6,252 nt of DNA, taken from positions 1 to 6,252 of the forward strand of contig JANQQH010000331.1 of NCBI GenBank assembly GCA_028285025.1, given 5' to 3'. Both the position numbers and the translations under genes were made by a program. The notes below the pieces were generated by a model. The model was not told the DNA's origin and ran no database searches. It saw only the letters and a program-made list of their open reading frames with translations. This DNA comes from Hyphomicrobiaceae bacterium. GTDB taxonomy: Bacteria; Pseudomonadota; Alphaproteobacteria; Rhizobiales; HXMU1428-3. Below are positions 1-6,190 of the stretch, piece by piece (the stretch's first letter is position 1; every line of letters begins with the position of its first letter).

Positions 1-1884
1 TGGTGCCATGTCATGGCGCATGAAAGCTTTGAAGATGAAGCAACAGCGGCACTGATGAATGAAAAATTTATCAACATCAAGGTTGATCGGGAAGAACGAC
101 CAGACATTGATGCAATCTATATGGCGGCCCTCCATCACCTTGGTGAACAAGGGGGCTGGCCCCTGACTATGTTTTTAACCCCAGATGCCAAACCCTATTG
201 GGGCGGCACCTACTTTCCCCCCATTCAAAGCCTAGGCCGCCCCTCTTTTGCTCAAGCGCTCGAATTTGCGGAGAAAGTTTATCGCGATGATAATGAGGCC
301 GTAATGCACAATGCCACCAACCTCACCCAACTGATTGCCCCGCAAAAACCAAAAATGATGGGCCCTGAAATCTCTGACGACATATTGCGCAATGTCACCC
401 AGCGCATGGGAGAAATGATGGATGGACACAATGGCGGCTTACGCGGCGCGCCCAAATTTCCTCAATACCCCTTGTTTAATTTTCTCTGGCGCGTTGGCCT
501 GCGCTTTGACCAACCACAAACCCAAACCCATGTTGAACACCTTCTACAAAACGTCTTTCAAGGGGGCATTTATGATCATATTGGCGGCGGCCTGGCCCGT
601 TATGCGGTCGACGAGCAATGGCTTGTCCCCCATTTTGAAAAAATGCTGTACGACAATGCCCTCATGCTCGAGCTGGCCACCCAAGTTTACAAACAAACCA
701 AAGCCCCCTTGTTAAAGATAAGAATAGAAGAAATCATCGCCTGGGCGAAACGTGAAATGCTCTTGCCAGAAGGTGCCTTTGCCGCCTCTCTTGACGCTGA
801 CAGCGAAGGCGAGGAAGGCAAATTCTATGTTTGGCAAGCTCAGGAAATAAGATCTTTGCTCGGCCAAGATTATGAGTTTTTTGCCGAAAATTACGATGTC
901 ACTGAAGGAGGCAACTGGGAAGGCAAAACCATCCCCAACCGCCTGAAGTCACCAGAGCTCCTCAGTGATGAAGACGAACAAAAACTAAATCAATTAAAAG
1001 CAACCTTGCTAGAAGCGCGCATCAAACGCACACCACCCGGACTTGATGATAAAATCTTGACCGACTGGAACGGTATGATGATTACCGCACTCACCCAAGC
1101 CAGTGACACCTTCAACCAACCAAAATGGCAACAGCTGGCCAAAACCGCCTATCAATTCATCATTGATCACATGATCACAAAACAGGACGGCCTGCATCAT
1201 TCCTTTTGCGCAGGAAAATGCACCAGCCCGGCTCTCCTGCAAGATTACGCGCATCTCATCCGCGCCAGCCTCACCCTTTATCAAAACACCGCACACAAAA
1301 CCTATCTGGAAAAAGCCATGACTTTGTTCGAAACAGTAAACGAAGAGTTTTGGTGCCCAGACTATGGCGCCTATTTCACCACTTCAAAACACCGTCAAGA
1401 TGTGATCATCCGCGGCAAAACAGGCGCGGATGAGGCCACGCCAAATGCCAATGCCATTATGGTTTCAAATTTAATGGCACTCTACAGTTTAACCGGCAAT
1501 AAAGATTTAAGACAAAAAGCACAAAAAACTGTTCAAGCCTTTGGCGCCACCATCGCCAAAGATATCTTTTCTCATGTCGGCTTACTTGGCAGCGCCATAG
1601 ACATCTTAGCGCCACTACACCTGATCATAATCAAAACTGAAAATGACCAAGAAAATGCACAAGAAATGGTCTCCTTGGCCAAAACCGTATCAGCACCAAA
1701 TCTGATTCTGCAACTGATTAACGAGACGGAAAATATCCCCCCCACCTCACCAGCACATGGCAAAACAGCCCTAGACAATAAAAGCACAGCCTATCTTTGC
1801 ACAGGCCAGCATTGCCTAGCGCCAATCACCAACAGCTTGTCATTAAGCTCTGCTATAGTGGAAAATATCAAGGCAAAAGCTTAA
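1..1884 (+). CDS. YyaL/DUF255 family thioredoxin domain-containing protein (5'-truncated by window edge)
   Basis: The frame is open from base 1 and runs 627 codons to tandem TAA TAA stops (1882-1887). The first visible residues, WCHVMAHESFED, are the second half of the family's CHWC thioredoxin-like motif, so the first Cys and the N-terminus lie upstream; the ATG at 13 is internal. Family members are usually about 670-690 residues, so roughly 45-60 are missing. Visible motifs by codon number: GGWPLTMFLTP (51-61) and WGGTYFPP (67-74) complete the thioredoxin-like domain. GAPKFP (149-154), IYDHIGGGLARYAVD (190-204), HFEKMLYDNA (211-220), the LDADSEGEEGKFYVW block (about 264-278), DWNGMMITAL (355-364) and GADEATPNANA (475-485) belong to the following alpha/alpha-toroid domain, which resembles glycoside hydrolases and N-acylglucosamine 2-epimerases. 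Two Cys near the C-terminus (CTGQHC) are also typical of the family. The family is related to human SPATA20; its biochemical role is not settled. No frameshift or internal stop is seen. Family assignment is very secure, function is not. Confidence 0.95.
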   Translation, partial: WCHVMAHESFEDEATAALMNEKFINIKVDREERPDIDAIYMAALHHLGEQGGWPLTMFLTPDAKPYWGGTYFPPIQSLGRPSFAQALEFAEKVYRDDNEAVMHNATNLTQLIAPQKPKMMGPEISDDILRNVTQRMGEMMDGHNGGLRGAPKFPQYPLFNFLWRVGLRFDQPQTQTHVEHLLQNVFQGGIYDHIGGGLARYAVDEQWLVPHFEKMLYDNALMLELATQVYKQTKAPLLKIRIEEIIAWAKREMLLPEGAFAASLDADSEGEEGKFYVWQAQEIRSLLGQDYEFFAENYDVTEGGNWEGKTIPNRLKSPELLSDEDEQKLNQLKATLLEARIKRTPPGLDDKILTDWNGMMITALTQASDTFNQPKWQQLAKTAYQFIIDHMITKQDGLHHSFCAGKCTSPALLQDYAHLIRASLTLYQNTAHKTYLEKAMTLFETVNEEFWCPDYGAYFTTSKHRQDVIIRGKTGADEATPNANAIMVSNLMALYSLTGNKDLRQKAQKTVQAFGATIAKDIFSHVGLLGSAIDILAPLHLIIIKTENDQENAQEMVSLAKTVSAPNLILQLINETENIPPTSPAHGKTALDNKSTAYLCTGQHCLAPITNSLSLSSAIVENIKAKA

Positions 1885-1893
1885 TAAGATCAT

Positions 1894-1966
1894 TTGACAA
1901 CAAGCGAAAAATAAGAAATTAAGCAACCAAACTTAACTTGCCTTATCAATGGTAAGCCAATATTTT
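1894..1966 (+). promoter_or_regulatory. Candidate promoter(s) for the Nudix gene
   Basis: The 144-bp gap between the YyaL-type gene and the Nudix gene contains two possible sigma-70-like promoters. One has a perfect TTGACA at 1894-1899, but the hexamer 17 bp further on (AATTAA, 1917-1922) matches the -10 consensus only 3 of 6. The other is TTGCCT (1938-1943), 17 bp, TATTTT (1961-1966), matching 4 of 6 at both elements. Only short imperfect inverted repeats lie here, for example TTAAG/CTTAA at 1919-1923 and 1932-1936, so no terminator for the upstream gene can be called. This is pattern matching in AT-rich DNA and is weak evidence. Confidence 0.25.
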
Positions 1967-2028
1967 AATAAATCGCGCAAAATAGCACAAAGAAATATTC
2001 ATAAGGTTATAGCCACAACACTTGTCTG

Positions 2029-2511
2029 ATGAGCCCTATTGCAAACATAAAATTGCCGACCACAAAGCAAACAAAACCGTTCAATAGACAAGTTGCAGCA
2101 CTACCCTTTATTTTTGTAAAAAAAGATCTCCTCATCTGCCTGATAACATCACGTGAAACAAACCGTTGGATCATTCCTAAAGGGTGGCCAAAAACCGATG
2201 TTGAAAATTATAAAATGGCTGAAATAGAAGCCCAAGAAGAAGCCGGGCTGCACGGGCCTATCAGCAAATCATATCTGGGCACTTACATCTATAAAAAGAA
2301 ACTACACACCTTTGCCTCTGTCATGTGCAAAGTTGAAGTCTATCCGCTCCTAGTCACCAAACAAGACATCACCTGGCCAGAAAAAGGCCAACGAAACATT
2401 GACTGGTTTAGCCAAGAAGAAGCTGCCAACCTTGTTGAGGAAGAACAACTATCCCAGCTCTTGCTCAATATCAAAAAAGGCAAAAAACAAACATTGCTGC
2501 TTAAAACTTGA
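2029..2511 (+). CDS. Nudix hydrolase, DIPP-like bacterial subgroup, with variant Nudix box
   Basis: A 160-residue protein of normal size for a single-domain Nudix enzyme; such enzymes hydrolyse nucleoside or inositol diphosphates linked to another group, using divalent metal. The segment NRWIIPKGWPK (about 45-55) leads into the Nudix box at residues 52-74. Against Gx5Ex7REUxEExGU it keeps G52, the metal-binding E67, E70 and E71, G73 and L74. The first Glu is Val58, with Glu one residue later; that position also varies in related WxxPKGWP-type proteins. The near-invariant Arg is Ile66 (codon ATA at 2224, one base from AGA), which is unusual. The PKGW context resembles diphosphoinositol-polyphosphate and diadenosine-polyphosphate hydrolases, but substrate cannot be told. 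ATG 2029 is the only ATG before residue 63, and an in-frame TAA at 2002 limits extension. No good Shine-Dalgarno lies before it (AAGG at 2003-2006 is 22 nt away); TTG 2053 is an alternative start. Same strand as the phosphate permease 100 bp downstream. The C-terminal tail is Lys-rich and cytoplasmic location is expected. Confidence 0.9.
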   Translation: MSPIANIKLPTTKQTKPFNRQVAALPFIFVKKDLLICLITSRETNRWIIPKGWPKTDVENYKMAEIEAQEEAGLHGPISKSYLGTYIYKKKLHTFASVMCKVEVYPLLVTKQDITWPEKGQRNIDWFSQEEAANLVEEEQLSQLLLNIKKGKKQTLLLKT

Positions 2512-2520
2512 AACCAAAAC

Positions 2521-2580
2521 CCTTGATCACTTGCCAATTTAACAACGAATAACGTAAAAAAGGGCAACCCATCATCAAGG
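2521..2580 (+). repeat. Bipartite inverted repeat in the Nudix-pit gap
   Basis: CCTTGAT (2521-2527) is perfectly complementary to ATCAAGG (2574-2580). Nested inside, TTGCC (2531-2535) pairs with GGCAA (2563-2567). Together they could form a 12-pair interrupted stem over nearly the whole 100-bp gap, just before the pit ribosome binding site. No T-run follows, so it is not a standard terminator. A leader structure is possible, but both arms are short and chance cannot be excluded. No tandem CTGTCAT-type Pho box is seen in this gap. Confidence 0.25.
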
Positions 2581-2611
2581 CAAGCCAATCATCAAAGCAA
2601 AGGCAAAATGA

Positions 2612-4141
2612 ATGCCAGATACGAATAACAAAACTGGTCAGCTGATAAATCCAAAAAAATCAACTTTAGACAAAGATCTACAAAAACTCACAAAATTAGA
2701 AGACGCCACCCGTTTTACGTCAAACAATCTTGTCACCCCTAGCCTTGCATTTTTATTCTTGGCCATAGCAGGGATTGTTGCAGCCACCATCCTTGGAGAT
2801 CAGCCTAATTCATTCGTCATCGTTGTTGCTGCCATCATAGGTGGCTATATGGCACTAAACATTGGTGCAAATGATGTGGCAAATAATGTTGGCCCAGCTG
2901 TTGGCTCAAAAGCTTTAACAATGTTTGGCGCGCTTGTCATAGCCGCAATTTTCGAATGCGCTGGTGCTCTTCTGGCTGGCGGAGATGTTGTTAAAACCAT
3001 TTCCAAGGGCATAATTGATCCAAGCCTGGTTCCAAATTCAGACATCTTTGTTTGGGCTATGATGGCCGCTTTGCTCGCCTCTGCCATTTGGGTCAATCTA
3101 GCAACCTATTTACGCGCCCCTGTTTCAACCACCCATGCCGTCGTTGGCGGTGTCATGGGGGCCGGCATCGCCTCAGTTGGTCTTAATGCGGTCAATTGGG
3201 TCACCATGTCAGCCATTGCCGCAAGTTGGATAATCTCACCGATTCTAGGCGGGCTTATAGCGGCCATTTTTCTAGCCTTCATCAAAAGTTTCATCATTTA
3301 TCAAGACGATAAAATAAAAGCCGCCCAGCGCTGGTTGCCCATACTCATAGCCATCATGGCGGCAGCCTTTTCTGCTTATCTAATGATGAAAGGGTTAAAA
3401 AAAATCTGGCGCCCAGAAACAAATTTAATCATTATACTATCTGGTCTGATCTTTGCTGGCATTTACTTCACCATGCGCCCCATCATTGCCAAACAATGCA
3501 TTGGGTTGGAAAACCGCAATCAATCTTTGCGCAGCCTATTTCATTTCCCCCTCATTTGTTCCGCAGCCCTTTTGTCATTTGCTCATGGGGCTAACGATGT
3601 TGCCAATGCCGTTGGGCCGTTGGCCGCCATCCTCCATTCCGTCCAATCAGGAGACATAGCCGCAAAAGTTAACATCCCAACCTGGGTAATGCTCATAGGC
3701 GGCATTGGCATTAGCTTGGGGTTATTTCTTTATGGCCCCACCCTCATCCGCATGGTTGGCAATGAAATCACCAAAATGAACCCAATGCGCGCCTTTTGTG
3801 TTGCGCTTGCTGCTGCTATAACAGTTATTATCGCCTCAGCTCTAGGCTTGCCTGTAAGCTCCACGCACATCGCTGTTGGCGCGGTATTCGGTGTTGGATT
3901 TTTCAGAGAATATTACACAAGCGCCAGTAAACGGCGTAAAAAATATATCAAAAAGCAAAGCCAAGCCATCGCAACAAAAACAGCAAAAAAAATAATTTCT
4001 CAAAAAAAACAAAGGCGCAAACTCGTCCGCCGCTCGCACTTTATGGTCATCATCTCCGCCTGGATCATCACCGTACCAGCCGCTGCCACCCTATCAGCCA
4101 TTATCTTTTTTATTTTAAAAATTATTTCTGAAACATCTTAA
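2612..4141 (+). CDS. pit: PiT-family inorganic phosphate transporter (low-affinity permease)
   Basis: A 509-residue integral membrane protein. Both halves of the PiT internal duplication are clear: GANDVANNVGPAVGS (85-99) with PVSTTHAVVGG (170-180), and AHGANDVANAVGPLAA (324-339) with LPVSSTHIAVGAVFGVG (413-429). These repeated GANDVAN and P-S-T-H signatures line the phosphate/cation pathway in the family, so the protein should import phosphate (or metal phosphate) across the inner membrane with H+ or Na+. About 42 hydrophilic residues precede the first helix. A Lys/Arg-rich stretch at about 439-474 precedes a final helix (about 477-503). Length is normal for the long PiT type common in alphaproteobacteria. 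Start: an in-frame TGA at 2609-2611 abuts the ATG, and AAAGG (2599-2603) lies 8 nt upstream, so this start is well supported. Another ATG at 2608 opens only a 6-codon overlapping frame. No DUF47/PhoU-like partner gene, which often adjoins pit genes, is visible beside it. The stop is 2 bp from the convergent DUF4166 stop. Sulfate or other anions are less likely substrates. Confidence 0.95.
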   Translation: MPDTNNKTGQLINPKKSTLDKDLQKLTKLEDATRFTSNNLVTPSLAFLFLAIAGIVAATILGDQPNSFVIVVAAIIGGYMALNIGANDVANNVGPAVGSKALTMFGALVIAAIFECAGALLAGGDVVKTISKGIIDPSLVPNSDIFVWAMMAALLASAIWVNLATYLRAPVSTTHAVVGGVMGAGIASVGLNAVNWVTMSAIAASWIISPILGGLIAAIFLAFIKSFIIYQDDKIKAAQRWLPILIAIMAAAFSAYLMMKGLKKIWRPETNLIIILSGLIFAGIYFTMRPIIAKQCIGLENRNQSLRSLFHFPLICSAALLSFAHGANDVANAVGPLAAILHSVQSGDIAAKVNIPTWVMLIGGIGISLGLFLYGPTLIRMVGNEITKMNPMRAFCVALAAAITVIIASALGLPVSSTHIAVGAVFGVGFFREYYTSASKRRKKYIKKQSQAIATKTAKKIISQKKQRRKLVRRSHFMVIISAWIITVPAAATLSAIIFFILKIISETS

Positions 4142-4143
4142 GG

Positions 4144-4686
4144 TCAGTCCTCAACTCTTTCAACCTCAAGCCACCCTCGATATGCAATCAAAGGTCCTAA
4201 AAACCGAATACGCAAGTTAATATCAAACGCATAATGCCCCTCTTCATCAATATATTCGATGGTCTTACTTATAGGCATAAGTGCTTTTGGCAATCGAACG
4301 CCTAAAAACCACCAATCATGTAATGACCAATGCACCTTTGTTTTTTCAACGTCTAAAGCAACACAAAAGCGAAACGGAAAATAAGTTTCGTAAAGACAAA
4401 AAGACGTCTCCCCGTTTGCAAGCGATAATGCAGTTGAAAAAGCAGACGCCCCAAATTGCCGGCGCCAAACCTCTGTCTGATTGTGTTTCTCAACTGTCAA
4501 TACAACAGGGACACGTGAAGTCGGCGGCAATTTAAGCACCCAAGACAACATCTTAATCAACACCCCTTTACCACGTACAACCTCAGCCTCACCATGGTAA
4601 CAATGTTTTGCGCTCACAGAATGAAACACACGCCAAACCTTTGGCATATCATCAAATCTTGGCCCAAAAATTTCACGGAATAACAT
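4144..4686 (-). CDS. DUF4166 domain-containing protein
   Basis: A 180-residue protein matching DUF4166 over nearly its whole length. Landmarks: LFREIFGPRFDDMP at the start, a His (22) in the FHS position, VVRGKGVL (36-43), KLPP (52-55), VWRRQFGASAFST (73-85), WFLGVRLPKALMP (126-138), YAFDINLRIRFLGPLIAYRGWL (about 152-173). The family's function is unknown. The domain is known as a stand-alone protein and at the C-terminus of saccharopine-dehydrogenase-like or other NAD(P)-binding proteins; here it stands alone. No signal peptide or membrane segment is evident. It is the second gene of a leftward pair: its ATG (4686-4684) lies 9 bp after the stop of the DCC gene, and its Shine-Dalgarno overlaps that stop, so co-transcription and coupled translation are likely. 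A shared redox or lipid-related role with the DCC protein is inference only. Its 3' end runs tail to tail into pit with a 2-bp gap, so its terminator, if any, must lie within pit. Confidence 0.85.
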   Translation of the reverse strand: MLFREIFGPRFDDMPKVWRVFHSVSAKHCYHGEAEVVRGKGVLIKMLSWVLKLPPTSRVPVVLTVEKHNQTEVWRRQFGASAFSTALSLANGETSFCLYETYFPFRFCVALDVEKTKVHWSLHDWWFLGVRLPKALMPISKTIEYIDEEGHYAFDINLRIRFLGPLIAYRGWLEVERVED

Positions 4687-4692
4687 TCAAAG

Positions 4693-4697
4693 TCCTT
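4693..4697 (-). promoter_or_regulatory. Shine-Dalgarno of the DUF4166 gene, overlapping the DCC stop codon
   Basis: Read on the minus strand, the DCC stop TAA (4698-4696) continues as TAAGGA, giving AAGGA at 4697-4693, 6 nt before the ATG at 4686. A ribosome terminating on the DCC gene would therefore sit on the binding site of the next gene, which points to translational coupling. Confidence 0.7.
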
Positions 4698-5160
4698 ACA
4701 AAATAAATCGATCTTGAACATCAGGCCCTGGCACCATACAAGTTTCCCTCTGACCAAACACCCAATAGCGATTTCGCTTTATCCGCTCATAAAACCAATC
4801 CAACACCACATTCGGCAATACATCAAAAACACAAACAAAGCGCCATGGATAACCAATGGTCTTACAAACCAAAAAAAAGGCCTGCATACGCATCTTTACC
4901 TGGCCGTCAACAATCACTAAATTGGTCTCAAATTCTTCGGTGTTAAGCTCAAAATGTCGATAAAGCGCTTGGCCAAGAGATGATTGCGCGGTGGTAAAAA
5001 CAAATTGTTTCTCATGGTCATGCGCCAACACCCAATGAATAAATCTAGAGCACAAAACACAAACCCCATCAAAAACAATAAGCGGGTCCTTACCACTCCA
5101 TCCATTATGTTGAACGGCTGCCACATAATCAGAAGATTTATATTTTTGGTCTCCAGCCAT
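4696..5160 (-). CDS. DCC-family thiol-disulfide oxidoreductase (DUF393, YuxK-like)
   Basis: A 154-residue protein of the DCC (DUF393) family, named for its DxxCxxC motif, here D31-G-V-C34-V-L-C37 within LIVFDGVCVLCSRFIHWVL. The predicted thioredoxin-like fold and paired Cys suggest thiol-disulfide exchange; physiological partners are unknown in most species. Further matches are the FTTAQSSLGQALYRHF region (about 55-70), LVIVDG (81-86) and the family C-terminal pattern NRYWVFGQRETCMVPGPDVQDRFI (about 130-153), which includes Cys141. No signal peptide is seen, so it is probably cytoplasmic or membrane-peripheral. Start choice: the frame extends upstream to a TTG at 5208, adding 16 residues, but that codon has no Shine-Dalgarno. 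The ATG at 5160 has AGAGGA 8 nt upstream and gives a normal family length, so it is preferred. The gene leads a two-gene unit with DUF4166, and its promoter should lie in the AT-rich divergent region to the right. Confidence 0.88.
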   Translation of the reverse strand: MAGDQKYKSSDYVAAVQHNGWSGKDPLIVFDGVCVLCSRFIHWVLAHDHEKQFVFTTAQSSLGQALYRHFELNTEEFETNLVIVDGQVKMRMQAFFLVCKTIGYPWRFVCVFDVLPNVVLDWFYERIKRNRYWVFGQRETCMVPGPDVQDRFIL

Positions 5161-5168
5161 TGAAGCAT

Positions 5169-5174
5169 TCCTCT
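5169..5174 (-). promoter_or_regulatory. Shine-Dalgarno fixing the DCC start at 5160
   Basis: AGAGGA on the minus strand (forward TCCTCT) lies 8 nt before the ATG at 5160-5158. An ATG at 5168-5166 is out of frame with the DCC gene and lies too close to this site. The more upstream in-frame TTG (5208) lacks such a site. Confidence 0.65.
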
Positions 5175-5338
5175 CAAAACAAAATCTCTCAATGCTAAAA
5201 ACGGACAAACTTTGATCTTAAGAAATTTATAAATCATTACACTCAATATTTATCAGTATTGCGCATAATAATGCCAAATGCATTGAAGTTTTCACTAATC
5301 ATATAATGAATAAAAATGAAATAAAAAAAGGGTTTTAC

Positions 5339-5406
5339 AAGTGTATTAAAAAATAAAATTACACTTTTATTTTAATGTAATAAATCAATAGTAAAATTAC
5401 ATTTAC
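5339..5406. repeat. Cluster of alternating TGTAAT/ATTACA motifs, possible operator
   Basis: Four related hexamers alternate in orientation: TGTATT (5342-5347), ATTACA (5358-5363), TGTAAT (5376-5381) and ATTACA (5396-5401). The first pair lies within a perfect inverted repeat AAGTGTA / TACACTT (5339-5345 and 5360-5366, 14-nt spacer). The two ATTACA copies sit in a 9-base direct repeat, AAAATTACA (5355-5363 and 5393-5401), and GTAAA/TTTAC (5391-5395, 5402-5406) flanks the last copy. The cluster lies about 90-155 bp upstream of the Sel1 start, where an operator or activator site could be. Very low GC content makes chance repeats more likely, so confidence is low. Confidence 0.3.
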
Positions 5407-5492
5407 TAACGATATTCTTACAAATAAAAATGTTTTTTTCCCTTATGTTTAGGATCTAACCATCACACATAAACGGCACAAGGAGAAAAAAT

Positions 5493-6092
5493 ATGGCTCC
5501 ATTCAAAATTTTGAAACAGGCTAGCCTAATTTTATTCACATATAGCCTTATAGGACTTCTACCAGCCAAAGCTGACAACCTAGAAGATCGTGAAACTCAT
5601 ATTGATAAATATGGAATGACCAATCCAATTGAGGAAAGTATCGAATTTCAATTAGAGAAAATGAAAACAGGCAAAACCAACGGTACATTAACCGTATTAT
5701 GTTGGAAAGCCCATGAACTCACAAAAGCAGGCCAAAACAAAAGAGCCTATCCAGTCCTTCTAACCTGTGCAGAAAACGGACATGATATTTCCATGCTGTA
5801 CTTAGCAAACATGTATGAAAGAGGCTCAGGGGTGGAACAAAATTATGTCACAGCAGCCAAATGGCTAAAACGCACAAGTGATCGCGGCTTTAGTTCAGGC
5901 CAACTTTATTATGGCATTGCCCTCATTCTTGGAAAAGGTGTGAAACAAGACATTGAAACTGGAAAAGAACTCATTCGAAAAGCAGCAGCACAAGATGATC
6001 AAACTGCCAAAGATTTGATTTTAGCCAATTTCGATGTGAGTACAGTACTCCCAGATGGCGTTGAGCAAAATAAATTCAACAAAAACTTTTAA
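5493..6092 (+). CDS. Secreted Sel1-repeat (TPR-like) protein
   Basis: A 199-residue protein with a Sec-type signal peptide: Lys5 and Lys8, a hydrophobic stretch at about 10-23, Pro24, then AKA with likely cleavage after Ala27. This predicts a periplasmic location; there is no lipobox Cys. Residues about 29-65 are polar and unassigned. From about 66 come helical pairs: a degenerate TPR-like unit with Cys70 and Cys92 (about 66-96), one good Sel1 repeat (about 97-132, MLYLANMYERGSGVEQNYVTAAKWLK being its core) and a second (about 133-168, LYYGIALILGKGVKQD). A tail of about 30 polar residues follows. Sel1 repeats mediate protein-protein contacts and are common in envelope, exopolysaccharide and signalling adaptors; the partner here is unknown. 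The pair of Cys could form a disulfide in the periplasm (inference). AAGGAG lies 7 nt upstream, so the start is secure. Transcribed away from the DCC unit and toward a possible SH3-domain gene. Confidence 0.85.
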   Translation: MAPFKILKQASLILFTYSLIGLLPAKADNLEDRETHIDKYGMTNPIEESIEFQLEKMKTGKTNGTLTVLCWKAHELTKAGQNKRAYPVLLTCAENGHDISMLYLANMYERGSGVEQNYVTAAKWLKRTSDRGFSSGQLYYGIALILGKGVKQDIETGKELIRKAAAQDDQTAKDLILANFDVSTVLPDGVEQNKFNKNF

Positions 6093-6114
6093 AATCAGAC
6101 TGTAAACAACAAGT

Positions 6115-6165
6115 AGATTTGAGATTGTTGCAAAAATTATACAACAAAATAACAATCTCAAATCT
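6115..6165. terminator. Perfect 15-bp inverted repeat between convergent genes, candidate bidirectional terminator
   Basis: The arm at 6115-6129 (AGATTTGAGATTGTT) is perfectly complementary to 6151-6165, with a 21-nt loop. The repeat starts 22 nt after the Sel1 stop and ends 25 nt before the stop of the leftward gene, so it is placed almost symmetrically between two convergent genes. That suits a shared 3'-end structure. It is not a classical intrinsic terminator: the stem has only 4 G-C pairs, the loop is long, and the plus strand continues with TAAAAATTTAAG, without a T-run. The minus strand continues with ACTTGTTGTTTAC, which is mildly T-rich. It could instead be an RNA-stabilising hairpin or a small repeat element. 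Confidence 0.45.
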
Positions 6166-6190
6166 TAAAAATTTAAGTGATCCTTCCCCC

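Larger units (their letters stand above)
5161..5492. other. Divergent AT-rich intergenic region between the DCC and Sel1 genes
   Basis: These 332 bp contain no convincing gene on either strand. By my count 5281-5400 has only 20 G/C in 120 bases, far below the flanking genes. The region must carry the promoter of the leftward DCC-DUF4166 unit and that of the rightward Sel1 gene. Possible elements for the latter include TTACAA (5418-5423) with TTATGT (5443-5448) 19 bp later, but no pair matches well enough to call. AAGGAG (5480-5485), 7 nt before ATG 5493, is a strong ribosome binding site for the Sel1 gene. Alternating TGTAAT-like motifs are listed separately. Confidence 0.7.

Noticed and set aside
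232..1787. Open frames of 65-97 codons on both strands inside the YyaL-type gene
   Set aside because: They lie fully within a gene with clear family motifs throughout, show no recognisable domain of their own and lack ribosome binding sites that I can see.
1941..1956. CTTATC / GGTAAG imperfect inverted repeat as a terminator of the YyaL-type gene
   Set aside because: The stem is 5-6 bp with a mismatch, the loop is tiny and there is no T-run.
2340..2588. Minus-strand frame of 82 codons over the Nudix 3' end
   Set aside because: It is antisense to the conserved Nudix reading frame and has no family resemblance.
2608..2628. Six-codon frame MNARYE overlapping the pit start
   Set aside because: Its ATG is only 4 nt from AAAGG, whereas pit has 8 nt; nothing about the short peptide suggests a leader function.
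5161..5208. In-frame TTG start at 5208 for the DCC protein, adding 16 residues
   Set aside because: There is no Shine-Dalgarno before the TTG, while AGAGGA is well placed before ATG 5160 and the shorter protein fits the family.
4917..5246. Minus-strand frame of 109 codons overlapping the DCC gene
   Set aside because: It is another frame of the DCC region; the DxxCxxC and C-terminal family motifs are in the DCC frame.
5244..5274. CAATA/TATTG and GCAT/ATGC short palindromes
   Set aside because: Arms of 4-5 bp in AT-rich DNA are expected by chance.
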